A DNA stretch of 64,000 bases, taken from positions 1-64,000 of the forward strand of contig CAMWBY010000005.1 of NCBI GenBank assembly GCA_947172645.1, read 5' to 3'. Origin of the DNA: an uncultured Lachnospiraceae bacterium. Its GTDB lineage: Bacteria > Bacillota > Clostridia > Lachnospirales > Lachnospiraceae. Each line of letters starts with the position of its first letter. Within the stretch, counting starts at the first letter, position 1. The notes below the pieces were generated by a model. The model had not been told where the DNA came from. It ran no database searches and saw only the letters and a list, made by a program, of their open reading frames with translations. Shown one piece after another: positions 33,401 through 41,261 of this stretch. The position numbers were made by a program, and so were the translations under genes.

Positions 33401-33637
33401 TTATTTATGCAGATATCTATTCGGGAGCACATCTGAAACTGATATTTCCAGGGCGTCTATCCAGGATAGAAATTCAATTACATCCAATCTGCGCTCACAA
33501 TTTTCTACTTTAGAAATAAAAGACTGTGTTACATTTAGTAAACTTGCCATTTCGGATTGCGTAATATTTTTGTTTTTTCTGACAGCACGCAAAACAGAAA
33601 CAATATGAATATAATCATCTGAGTAAATACTTTTCAT
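33401..33637 (-). CDS. Xre-type HTH protein, likely restriction-modification controller
   Basis: 78 aa from ATG 33637 (GGAG 6 bp upstream). Single helix-turn-helix: SVLRAVRKNKNITQSEMASLL, NVTQSFISKVENCERRLDVIEF. Size and position just before the nuclease gene on the same strand fit the C-proteins that delay nuclease expression until methylation is complete. The gap to the nuclease ATG is 25 bp. Confidence 0.75.
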   Translation of the reverse strand: MKSIYSDDYIHIVSVLRAVRKNKNITQSEMASLLNVTQSFISKVENCERRLDVIEFLSWIDALEISVSDVLPNRYLHK

Positions 33638-33782
33638 TCTGTACTCCATGTATATTGCAAGGTTGCTTGTGATACTACTTCAATAGAAAGTAAAATATTT
33701 ATGATTTTACAATGTGGTTTTCTCCAAATAGATTATATATTTAAAAATAAAACATTCCAAATTAGAATAATTTACGATGTAT

Positions 33783-33822
33783 AGACCGGAGTCTTTACTT
33801 CTTCCATTTGTAATGGTATACT
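33783..33822 (+). promoter_or_regulatory. Promoter and palindrome between divergent R and M genes
   Basis: TTTACT (33794-33799) and TATACT (33817-33822) with a 17-bp spacer form a promoter for the methylase. The inverted repeat AGAC-CGGA-GTCT (33783-33794) abuts the -35 box and resembles half-sites of C-protein boxes; binding by the HTH protein is a guess. Confidence 0.45.
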
Positions 33823-33843
33823 TTTTGGGAAGGAGATGCGGTG

Positions 33844-35061
33844 ATGGCAAAACGTAAAAATAGCAGCAACGAATCGTTTGATGTAGTATATAAACGTCTG
33901 GAAGAAATAATGTTGGCGAACTCCGGTGAAAATGAATTTGAGGAAATATTTAAAATTGTTTTAATAAAACTATGGCAGGATATTTATAAGAGAGATTCTG
34001 TAAAAACGCTTGATGAGGCAAATTATTTGTTAATGAGAATCAATTTTGAGTGGCCTGGTGTGCTTACGGAAAATAAACTAAACATATCAGAAGAACAGTT
34101 CGGCGTTTGCCTAGACATCATTAAAATGTATTCGTTTGCAGAAGCAGGTTATGAGGGAATTGACGGAATATTTGAATATATTATTTCCCGGGAAAAGAAG
34201 GGAGCCAAGGGACAATTTTTTACGCCCAGATATATTGTTGACTTTTGTGTTGAAATTCTAAGTCCTAAAAATGGGGAAAGTATTTTAGACCCGGCTGTAG
34301 GTTCAGGGGCTTTTCTTTATCATTCGTATGTATGTGGCGGAATGAAAGGTTCTGACCTTTGGGGATTCGATTTCGACCGTACTGCGATTAGAGTGGCCAA
34401 TCTCTTGATGCATGTGGCTGATATCAAAGGCTTTCATATTCACAAAGTCAATAGTTTGTTAAAAAATGATGTCAGAGAAGTACTTTTGAAAAAGGGGCTT
34501 GGAGAAATAACAACAACCATTGAGGATGTTTTGAGAATAGAAAAGAAAAAGGATTTGTTTGATATTGTCATGACAAACCCACCTTTTGCAGGTGAAATAT
34601 TGGAACCTGATATTCTCAACAGTTACTGCGTTTCCTGTGGAAAAACACGGATTGAAAGAGATGTTCTTTTTATGGAAAGGTGTATCAATCTTTTAAGACC
34701 AGGTGGGAGAATGGCGATTATACTTCCCGATAATATCTTTGGGAGCAAGGAGAATGAAAACCTTCGCCGTTGGATATATGAGACTTGCAGGATTGTTGGC
34801 GTTGTCGGAATACCCCGGAATGCTTTTATGCCTCATACTGCGGTCAAGACTAGCATACTTTTCTTACAGAAAAGAAAGGAACATCGAGAGATGGAAGAAA
34901 CGATATTTTTTGGCATTAGCGAGCAACCGGGCAAGGACAGCAGAGGAAACCTGTTATTTAAAGACGGATGTGGAAAAACATGGAAAAATGTCGACCATGA
35001 TTTAGATGAAATAAGTGTTGAGTTTAAAAAATTTCTTGTTAGTGAAGAGATAGGATGGTGA
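33844..35061 (+). CDS. N6-adenine DNA methylase, HsdM-like
   Basis: 405 aa. Typical type I-like methylase: helical N-terminus, GAKGQFFTPRYIVDFCVEIL, SAM motif DPAVGSGAFLYHSY, and catalytic NPPF in DIVMTNPPFAGEI, then RPGGRMAIILPDNIFG. It needs a specificity subunit, and the next gene supplies one with a 7-bp overlap. A GTG at 33841 is an alternative start; AAGGAG lies 8 bp before this ATG. No hsdR follows. AT-rich, so probably acquired together with the nuclease. Confidence 0.88.
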   Translation: MAKRKNSSNESFDVVYKRLEEIMLANSGENEFEEIFKIVLIKLWQDIYKRDSVKTLDEANYLLMRINFEWPGVLTENKLNISEEQFGVCLDIIKMYSFAEAGYEGIDGIFEYIISREKKGAKGQFFTPRYIVDFCVEILSPKNGESILDPAVGSGAFLYHSYVCGGMKGSDLWGFDFDRTAIRVANLLMHVADIKGFHIHKVNSLLKNDVREVLLKKGLGEITTTIEDVLRIEKKKDLFDIVMTNPPFAGEILEPDILNSYCVSCGKTRIERDVLFMERCINLLRPGGRMAIILPDNIFGSKENENLRRWIYETCRIVGVVGIPRNAFMPHTAVKTSILFLQKRKEHREMEETIFFGISEQPGKDSRGNLLFKDGCGKTWKNVDHDLDEISVEFKKFLVSEEIGW

Positions 35062-35720
35062 TATACTTGTCTATTTGTGTTATAAAAAAATCTACGGAAT
35101 TAGGACTGCAATTTGTATTGACGCCGGAAAGATATAATCCCAAAAGACGGATGAGCTTATTGGAGGAAGATACGGCAATACGGCTGTCAGAAATCGTTAC
35201 ACTAAAGAATGATGTTATTATTGCAAAGAAAAATGATGGCTTGGAGTGGCATCAGATTAATACATCGGATGCAATGGGGGGATATTTGAGGATTCCGGCG
35301 AAAACAGATGTACTAAACTGTAATAAAAAGCTTATCAAATCTGGAGATGTGATTATTTCCCGTTTACGGCCATATCTAAGGCAGGTGGCATATGTTGATA
35401 AAGAAAATGTAAATCTCTGCGCTTCTACAGAATTTTATGTTTTGCGTGCCAGGAACCATGATTCTCTTGCTTATTTAGTTCCTTTTCTGTTGTCTGATGC
35501 GGTTCAGACTGTTTTTGCAAATGCTGTGGAAGGGAGCCAGCATCCCAGGTTTAAAGAGGATGATATTTTAAATTTGATTGTTCCAACAACACTTTTTAAA
35601 GAGCGGGAAGCGATATCCCAACGGATTAAAAATGCAATTGCCAGTTACAGAGCTTATGAGGAAAGTCTCAGTGCAGAAATATTTCATATAAATGATACAC
35701 TTCAAAAATTTCCACAATAA
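35055..35720 (+). CDS. Half-size specificity subunit (HsdS-like, one target domain)
   Basis: 221 aa, about half a type I HsdS. One target recognition domain: IRLSEIVTLKND, then GDVIISRLRPYLRQVAYVD, the loop with NAVEGSQHPRFKEDDILNLIVP, and a helical C-terminal spacer (REAISQRIKNAIASYRAYEESL). A one-domain subunit must dimerise to read a palindromic or split site. Start ATG 35055 overlaps the methylase stop. Confidence 0.82.
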   Translation: MVIYLSICVIKKSTELGLQFVLTPERYNPKRRMSLLEEDTAIRLSEIVTLKNDVIIAKKNDGLEWHQINTSDAMGGYLRIPAKTDVLNCNKKLIKSGDVIISRLRPYLRQVAYVDKENVNLCASTEFYVLRARNHDSLAYLVPFLLSDAVQTVFANAVEGSQHPRFKEDDILNLIVPTTLFKEREAISQRIKNAIASYRAYEESLSAEIFHINDTLQKFPQ

Positions 35721-35854
35721 TCTTGAAGACAATCGAATGCCCACCCCGTTATAATAGATAGAGTTGCTGATGAACACCTATTTTAAATAAAAGCAGCAAA
35801 ATATGCGGCGTATAGCCGGGAAAGGGGGCAGAGCATATCAACCGGGAAGAACAA

Positions 35855-36346
35855 TTGTCAGCGCTGATTGATTCTTACCAACACCTTGTTTTTTCCATAT
35901 GTTATAAAATGACATCGGATTACTTTGCCTCCGAAGATTTAACACAGGAGACATTCCTGTCGGCGTACAGACATTTGAAGGACTTCGATGGCAAGCATGA
36001 GAAAGCATGGCTGTGCAGGATTGCGACGAACAAGTGTCTTGATTATATGCAGAGCGCGGGAAGAAGGAATATTCCGACAGAGGATGTGGGTATGGACGGT
36101 AAGTGCACTTATGAAGAGACGCCGGAGAGTGTATGTCTGGAGGAGGAAGTAAAGGCAACCTTGCTTGCCAGATGCAAGTCATTGAAACCGCCCTATGACG
36201 AGATTGCAAAGGCATACTATTATGATGAAATGGACGCTTCACAGATTGCGATGGAAAAGGGGATGAAGTTAAAAACGGTACAGACGCAGATTTACCGGGC
36301 GAGGGCAATGCTGCGTAAGCTATATGGAAAGGAGAAGGGCGCATGA
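35855..36346 (+). CDS. ECF-type RNA polymerase sigma factor
   Basis: 163 aa as read from TTG 35855. Region 2 (SALIDSYQHLVFSICYKMTSDYFASEDLTQETFLSAYRHL) and region 4 (EIAKAYYYDEMDASQIAMEKGMKLKTVQTQIYRARAMLRKL) are clear. Homologues begin some six residues earlier with an Asn-Arg-Glu-Glu start; the same residues are encoded here (INREEQ), but the initiating codon would be ATC at 35837, with AAGGGGG about 9 bp before it. So either TTG 35855 or a rare ATC start is used. A TATAAT box lies near 35750. The gene overlaps the next by 4 bp. Confidence 0.85.
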   Translation: MSALIDSYQHLVFSICYKMTSDYFASEDLTQETFLSAYRHLKDFDGKHEKAWLCRIATNKCLDYMQSAGRRNIPTEDVGMDGKCTYEETPESVCLEEEVKATLLARCKSLKPPYDEIAKAYYYDEMDASQIAMEKGMKLKTVQTQIYRARAMLRKLYGKEKGA

Positions 36347-36828
36347 TACATAATATGGAAGACGGCAGGAAGAAACAGCAGCATGGCGACGGACTGCAGG
36401 GATATCTGTCTGAGGAAGAGCTTATGGAATTAATCGGGCATGTGGAGTCACACGAGATGCTTCATGCGCCGAAACAGATGAAAGGAAATATCCTCACACA
36501 AATCAGGCAGGAGAGGCGTGCGGCGAAAAAAAGGCAGGTATTTGTCTATCGGGCTAAGGTATTGGTAGCCATGGCGGCAGCGCTTGCGGTACTGGTTATG
36601 ATGCCTGGGCAGGGTACGACAGGCAGGCAGAAGGATGTGCCGGTACAACAGGAGGAGGAGGCGGAATCTCTGGAGCAGATGGCGCTGCGGAGACAGAAAA
36701 ACAGGGATTCGGACTGGAAAAAATATCTCGAGGACCAAGAGCGCGGCGGCATAAGAGGATTTTTTGAAGACATCAACAGGAGAATGGACCAGTTTGGAAA
36801 GAAAATATATTATGATATCACAACATAA
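36343..36828 (+). CDS. Probable anti-sigma factor, single-pass membrane protein
   Basis: 161 aa. A cytosolic N-terminal ~65 residues rich in Glu/His/Lys, one membrane helix (VLVAMAAALAVLVMMPG, ~71-88), and an outer part of ~70 residues. ATGA overlap with the sigma gene and this layout fit an anti-sigma factor holding the ECF sigma at the membrane. I see no zinc-binding HxxxCxxC motif, so it is not of the ZAS type. AAGGAGAAGG precedes ATG. Confidence 0.65.
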   Translation: MIHNMEDGRKKQQHGDGLQGYLSEEELMELIGHVESHEMLHAPKQMKGNILTQIRQERRAAKKRQVFVYRAKVLVAMAAALAVLVMMPGQGTTGRQKDVPVQQEEEAESLEQMALRRQKNRDSDWKKYLEDQERGGIRGFFEDINRRMDQFGKKIYYDITT

Positions 36829-36858
36829 ATGAATGGAAAGAAAGCGGAGGATGGAAAA

Positions 36859-37494
36859 ATGCAGAGAAAGAAAAGTAAGTTTTGGTTGTTTGTTTTCTCA
36901 TTTATGCCTGGGGCAGGGCAGATGTATATGGGATTCATGAAGATGGGAATCAGCCTGATGTTTATTTTTATTACAATGGTGGCGGTTGTTTCATATTTTA
37001 ACCTTGGTTTTTTGGCAGCGTTCCCGTTTGTAGTGTATTTTTACAGTTTTTTTCATGCGAATAACTTGGGCTCTATGGACGATGCAGCGTTTAACGCTGT
37101 GGAAGACAGATATCTTTTCGGGTTAGACAGCCTGGGGGATATGGAATATGTGAAAGAGAAACTAACCGGGAAGAATAAGAAGATTGTAGCGTTGGTATTG
37201 GTTGCGATTGGTGTGGTGATGCTGTGGCATGCGGTGTTTGACTTGTTGTTTGATATTTTCGGATGGGACGCACAGTATCTGAGAGTTGTCTATTTCTTTA
37301 TGCGGGATGACCTTCCAAGATTTGTGGTAGGACTTGTCATTATCTGGATTGGCGTCGTTATGATACGTGGGAAAAAAGTTAATTTGGCGACAGAAGACGA
37401 CCATGTATATACCCAACCGTCCGGCGGGCAGGCACAGGATTTGCCGGAAATAGGGTGCAATAAAGCAGAGGGCAGCCGTGAGGCGGAAGAGTAA
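36859..37494 (+). CDS. Membrane protein, TM2-like, in ECF sigma operon
   Basis: 211 aa from ATG 36859 (GGAGG 8 bp upstream); the ATG at 36829, directly at the preceding stop, lacks a site. The N-terminal SFMPGAGQMYMGFMKMGISL resembles TM2-type proteins, followed by more hydrophobic segments (~35-65, ~112-135, ~155-172) and a charged tail. Function unknown; membership in the sigma operon suggests a role in sensing or answering envelope stress. Confidence 0.6.
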   Translation: MQRKKSKFWLFVFSFMPGAGQMYMGFMKMGISLMFIFITMVAVVSYFNLGFLAAFPFVVYFYSFFHANNLGSMDDAAFNAVEDRYLFGLDSLGDMEYVKEKLTGKNKKIVALVLVAIGVVMLWHAVFDLLFDIFGWDAQYLRVVYFFMRDDLPRFVVGLVIIWIGVVMIRGKKVNLATEDDHVYTQPSGGQAQDLPEIGCNKAEGSREAEE

Positions 37495-37516
37495 TCTTAT
37501 CGCCTGAATCAATTCG

Positions 37517-37562
37517 GACGTAAATTTGTGCCTGCGGCCCGAAGTTTGCAGGTTACAGAAAG
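37517..37562 (+). repeat. 46-bp dispersed repeat, copy 2
   Basis: Second copy of the element at 15727-15772 (38 of 46 identical). It ends 3 bp before the next ATG. Here the CCTGC/GCAGG hairpin has five pairs. Confidence 0.6.
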
Positions 37563-37565
37563 GGT

Positions 37566-37985
37566 ATGGGAATGATTATGGAACGAAAATATAACACAGA
37601 CCAAGAGAACGTTATGAAACAGGGAAACGGGATAGACCAAGGTATGGCTTCCGGACAAGGAGGCGGCGGACCGGAATCAAAATACTGTCAGGTGCGCAGG
37701 GTTGGTTCTTTGACATTCGGTGTTGCATTAATTTGTTATGGGATTCTTTTCCTGGTGCATATATTCATGCCTGTCCTGGGATACCATATTATATTCAGGT
37801 GCTGGCCGGTTATTTTTATCTTACTTGGCGTTGAGATATTGGTGGAAAATTATAAATGCAGGACACAGGAATGGAAAATGGTGTACGATTTTGCCGCAAT
37901 ATTGATGTTGGGCGCAATGCTGCTGTTTGCGATGGTGATGGCGGTGCTTGATTACGCCGTGTCTTATGGAACTATTTATTTTTAG
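37566..37985 (+). CDS. Small LiaI/DUF5668-like membrane protein
   Basis: 139 aa. A polar Gly/Gln-rich N-terminal ~40 residues, then hydrophobic segments GVALICYGILFLVHIF, WPVIFILLGVEILVEN and a last one near 112-132. The order 'GxxLIxxGxxFL ... R.WPxIxIxxGxEIL' is that of LiaI/LiaF-type N-terminal regions found in cell-envelope stress operons. The start is uncertain (ATG 37566, or 37578). Likely last gene of the ECF operon. Confidence 0.6.
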   Translation: MGMIMERKYNTDQENVMKQGNGIDQGMASGQGGGGPESKYCQVRRVGSLTFGVALICYGILFLVHIFMPVLGYHIIFRCWPVIFILLGVEILVENYKCRTQEWKMVYDFAAILMLGAMLLFAMVMAVLDYAVSYGTIYF

Positions 37986-37991
37986 CGGTTT

Positions 37992-38495
37992 TTACAGCTC
38001 CTCGTACATGATTTCCTTCTTGGAAAGGAATTGCCTGACGGACTGGTCCCATAGGCTGTCGGGTGTTTTATCCATAAGAAATGTATGGAAGGCGGTGCCG
38101 GTCACAAGTGTGAGGCCGGTACCGTCGTATTTTATATTTAGGACAAAAGCTTTCACCTGTTCGGGGGTTACGGCGCAGTCGCTTTTTCCAAGGATAGACG
38201 CCACATAGGACGGGATTAGGTGCAGTACAAAGCGGAAGGCGGAGGGCGTATGGGTGCCTTTTATAAGGTCAAAACAGATGGGGCGTATGGTTTTCCATGT
38301 GGAGAAATCATAGGGACGTATGGCGCTGTCCTCCCACTCCTCTGTCGTATAGAAATCCCTGTTCTGGTGCCCGTCGATATAGAAAGTGTTATAGGTACTG
38401 ACAGACGCCTCCTCCAGAAGAAAGGAATCGAAATCCCCGCTGCCCAGGAGCCTGCCCATAAAGTGTTTTACGTTCGTTATTTTCAGTGCAATCAT
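37992..38495 (-). CDS. Conserved hypothetical protein (possibly DUF5721)
   Basis: 167 aa from ATG 38495 with GAGG 6 bp upstream. It begins MIALKITNVKHFMGRLLGS, and contains EASVSTYNTFYIDGHQNRDFY and YDGTGLTLVTGTAFHTFLMD. I believe this is a Lachnospiraceae family (DUF5721), cytosolic, with no known function. It converges on the LiaI-like gene with only 6 bp between stops. Confidence 0.65.
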   Translation of the reverse strand: MIALKITNVKHFMGRLLGSGDFDSFLLEEASVSTYNTFYIDGHQNRDFYTTEEWEDSAIRPYDFSTWKTIRPICFDLIKGTHTPSAFRFVLHLIPSYVASILGKSDCAVTPEQVKAFVLNIKYDGTGLTLVTGTAFHTFLMDKTPDSLWDQSVRQFLSKKEIMYEEL

Positions 38496-38519
38496 CGAAT
38501 GCCTCATTTCTGCAATGTC

Positions 38520-38709
38520 ATTCAGTTAAGCCGGACGCGCCTGACAGTCTATAGTTCTCTTAAGGACGCACTCTCGCTCGGTTCCAAACGCAACGGTACT
38601 AAATTCGTGAGTTGTATTGCAACTCAATACCTCATTAAGTACCGGCGTTTTCCAACGGTCCTTAGAGAAACTATAGACTGTCAGACGCTGTTTATTGGTT
38701 TAACTAAAT
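38520..38709. mobile_element. 190-bp long-hairpin element, MITE-like
   Basis: The left arm from 38520 (ATTCAGTTAAGCC ... CTGACAGTCTATAGTT ... TAAGGAC) is repeated inverted on the right (GTCCTTA ... AACTATAGACTGTCAG ... GGTTTAACTAAAT, ending 38709). The arms are about 50 bp with a few mismatches. Inside, ACGCAACGGTACT/AGTACCGGCGT and GAGTTG-TATTG-CAACTC can pair too, so the whole piece folds as one hairpin. No ORF inside. It sits between the DUF5721-like and MGMT-like genes, both transcribed away from it. Confidence 0.75.
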
Positions 38710-38743
38710 GATATTGCTTATTTCTGTCGCTTTGTTGTAAAAA

Positions 38744-38844
38744 AGTTAATTCGCAAAGCAAATTTACTGGCTGTCAATTTATATTGTCCGAGTTTGCGGA
38801 GCAAAACTCGTAAAGTTAATTCGGGAAGCGAATTTACTTTTTTT
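38744..38844. repeat. Cluster of three short palindromes
   Basis: GTTAATTCGCAAAGCAAATTTAC (type B, ~38745-38767), CGAGTTTGCGGAGCAAAACTCG (type A, ~38789-38810) and another type B (GTTAATTCGGGAAGCGAATTTAC, ~38815-38837) stand in a row, ending in TTTTTTT. The same two types recur at 41262-41400. The last may also terminate transcription. Confidence 0.7.
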
Positions 38845-38937
38845 ATTGTATCATACTATAGAGGCGCATGGAAGCAAATCGTCTCATTGCAAAGATATGT
38901 TTTTTAGCGTATGCTTTGAATCAGGGAGGGTTAGATT

Positions 38938-39417
38938 ATGGCAAATGAGGATAAAAAAGATTTTAACGCAATGCTTCATGATAGCAAAGACATGCCCAAA
39001 TTCGAGATAATTACAGATGAGAATAGTATAAAAAAATATGGCGGAAACAGAATGTATTTTGCCCCGCCTGTTGCGTATGATAAAGTAATGCGGCGCGTAC
39101 CTTTTGGGAAACTGCTTACAGTGGGTACAATTAGGGACTACTTTGCGAAACAGAATGGAGCCGATTTTACAGAACCGATTACTGCGGGGATATTTGTTTC
39201 GATAGCGGCATGGGCGAGTTATCAACGGGAAAACGATGAAACGCCATATTGGAGAACGTTAAAAGCAAACGGAGAGTTAAATCCGAAATATCCCGGTGGG
39301 ACGGACGCCCAAAAAGAAATGCTTGAGAAAGAGGGACACACGATTATTCAAAAGGGTAGGAAAAATATAAAGTATTATGTCAAAAATTACGAGGAGGCTT
39401 TATTTACATTGGAATAA
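38938..39417 (+). CDS. MGMT-fold alkyltransferase-like protein without acceptor Cys
   Basis: 159 aa. The body follows the alkyltransferase DNA-binding fold: VMRRVPFGKLLTVGTIRDYFAKQ (HTH entry), ITAGIFVSIAAWAS, then TPYWRTLKANGELNPKYPGG ... EMLEKEGHTI in the place of the PCHRVV ... GG ... LLxxEG active-site block. The acceptor Cys is replaced (PYWR), as in alkyltransferase-like proteins that bind damaged DNA and flag it for repair. A ~45-residue N-terminal extension is extra. GGGAGG lies 8 bp before ATG. Confidence 0.72.
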   Translation: MANEDKKDFNAMLHDSKDMPKFEIITDENSIKKYGGNRMYFAPPVAYDKVMRRVPFGKLLTVGTIRDYFAKQNGADFTEPITAGIFVSIAAWASYQRENDETPYWRTLKANGELNPKYPGGTDAQKEMLEKEGHTIIQKGRKNIKYYVKNYEEALFTLE

Positions 39418-39549
39418 ATACCGTTCTGTTCAGCTAATTACCGCCACAATTTTGTAGTGACTTTTAGTTTTTCTCTTTACAACACATAAAATCCTATGTT
39501 ATCATAAGTAGTAATTGAAACTATGTGAAATGGCTGCGGGGGAAAGAAT

Positions 39550-40386
39550 ATGCGTTATAGAATTGTGGTAGACAGTTGTTGTGAATTACAGGAGAAATAT
39601 AAGAACGACGAAAGGTTCCGGCGTGTTCCGCTTGGCCTCGAAGTCGGGGACTATCAAATATGGGATGACGAGAATTTTAATCAGAAGGAATTTCTTGAGA
39701 AAGTGGCGGCGTATCCGCTGTGCCCGAAATCATCCTGTCCTTCCCCGGAGAAATATATGGAAGCATATGACTGCGACGCAGAGGAAATTTATGTGGTGAC
39801 GCTTTCATCCCATTTGAGCGGAAGCTATAACAGCGCGGAACTTGGCAAGAATTTGTTTATGGAGAAGCATGGGGAGAAGAAAATACATGTAGTCGATTCC
39901 GAATCTGCAAGCTGTGGGGAGACGCAGATTGCCATGAGAATCATGCGGTATAAAGAGGCGGGTCTGTCCTTTGAAGATACGGTATCGAAGATTGAAGTAT
40001 TCAAACGCAGGATGCGCACCTATTTTGTGTTGGATAATCTTGAGACGCTGCGCAAGAACGGACGGCTGAGCGGCGTCAAGGCATTGGTGGCATCTACGCT
40101 GAACATTAAGCCTGTCATGATTGGGAATCTGGGCGTGATTGAACAGAAGAGCCAAGCTATTGGAATTAATAAGGCGCTTGCCAAATTGGCGGATTGTATC
40201 GTGTCCGATGTGTCGCATCCGGAGAAACGGACGCTCATGATTACTCATTGCAACTGCCCGGAGCGTGCCGAATATATGCGTAAACTGATGGAAAAGAGGG
40301 CGTCTTACAGGAAAGTTGTGATTATGGATACGGCAGGAGTCAGCAGTATGTATGCCAACGACGGGGGCATTATCGTAACATTGTAA
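39550..40386 (+). CDS. DegV-family fatty-acid-binding protein
   Basis: 278 aa, whole DegV fold. VVDSCCELQ at the start, VTLSSHLSGSYNSAELG with the lipid-carboxylate-binding Ser/Thr, VVDSESASCGETQIAM, TLRKNGRLSG, and a C-terminal GVSSMYANDGGIIV. DegV proteins (FakB) present fatty acids to the kinase FakA; no fakA is nearby. Cytosolic. A strong terminator follows. Confidence 0.9.
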   Translation: MRYRIVVDSCCELQEKYKNDERFRRVPLGLEVGDYQIWDDENFNQKEFLEKVAAYPLCPKSSCPSPEKYMEAYDCDAEEIYVVTLSSHLSGSYNSAELGKNLFMEKHGEKKIHVVDSESASCGETQIAMRIMRYKEAGLSFEDTVSKIEVFKRRMRTYFVLDNLETLRKNGRLSGVKALVASTLNIKPVMIGNLGVIEQKSQAIGINKALAKLADCIVSDVSHPEKRTLMITHCNCPERAEYMRKLMEKRASYRKVVIMDTAGVSSMYANDGGIIVTL

Positions 40387-40425
40387 GCAAGTGGCATGGC
40401 CGAACTGTTACTTTGGAGGAAATAT

Positions 40426-40455
40426 CAGGCAGGGAATTACCCCTGCCTGTGGTAT
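40426..40455. terminator. Shared terminator of degV-like and LytTR genes
   Basis: CAGGCAGGG (40426-40434) pairs with CCCTGCCTG (40441-40449) and is followed by TGGTATTTTTC. On the other strand the hairpin overlaps the stop codon of the LytTR gene. Confidence 0.75.
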
Positions 40456-41216
40456 TTTTCTATCGCTTTTTTCAATAGGGAAAGCTCTAGCGGGGAGACG
40501 GTAAAGGTGTGTCCGTCCCGCATCGTCAGTTTGAGCAAAGTTAATTTTCCGATAAAAGACACATTGACAAATGCCTGCTCGGATATCGGGAAAAAATGTT
40601 CGAAACCTGAAACCTGCGTGTAGAGGTTATGCATGGTGGACAGGATGTCTATCTGCCGTCCTTCAGTCAGCGTTACATGAGCAAAATTGCCACTTTTTTC
40701 CGCATACATAATCTCGTCTTCATAGACGTAGAGGGTGTCTTTTTCCCCACGCAGCTCGATGGTGGGGATGGTCTTGGATTTCTGGTCGATAGCATAGTCA
40801 AGCGTTTCGTCCAGCTCTGCAACCCGGATGGGTTTGTTCAAGTACTGAATCTGGGATTTCAGCTTCCGGCGCAGAATGTCGTGATTTGAGTTCTCCACTC
40901 CGTCCGGCGGCACTTGCGCTAGCGCAGCGTCTATGACGGCACGGTAATTAATCGTAGAGACGCATAATACAATGGGTGCTGTGACGCCTGCATCGATAAG
41001 CTTACGCGCAAGCTGGAATCCATTGACAGGACCGGAAGTCATATCGATAAAAAAGGCGTCGTAGAGCATCGGAGAACGCATGACAGCCTCCACGTTGCCA
41101 TACGAATCAATATAGAAAACACCGGTAGTATGTATCCGCCTGTCTGAGGCACGCCCCAGAAGCCGTTCCATCTGTTTACGGTCCGCAATGTTGTCATCAC
41201 AAACTGCAATATGCAT
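40437..41216 (-). CDS. LytTR-family response regulator, orphan
   Basis: 259 aa. Receiver domain with CDDN near residues 6-9 and an Asp in FFIDMTSG near 58, then a long linker and a LytTR DNA-binding domain (~155-259: IELRGEKDTLYVYEDEIMYAEKSG ... VSFIGKLTLLKLTMRDGHTFTVSP). Such regulators usually govern extracellular products or competence/virulence genes and pair with a HPK10-type kinase; none is adjacent. The RBS area upstream (AAAGGATTTGAATT) is good. Confidence 0.9.
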   Translation of the reverse strand: MHIAVCDDNIADRKQMERLLGRASDRRIHTTGVFYIDSYGNVEAVMRSPMLYDAFFIDMTSGPVNGFQLARKLIDAGVTAPIVLCVSTINYRAVIDAALAQVPPDGVENSNHDILRRKLKSQIQYLNKPIRVAELDETLDYAIDQKSKTIPTIELRGEKDTLYVYEDEIMYAEKSGNFAHVTLTEGRQIDILSTMHNLYTQVSGFEHFFPISEQAFVNVSFIGKLTLLKLTMRDGHTFTVSPLELSLLKKAIEKYHRQG

Positions 41217-41261
41217 AATTCAAATCCTTTCTGGCCAGTACCTTTTCTTTTGTGTACCCAA

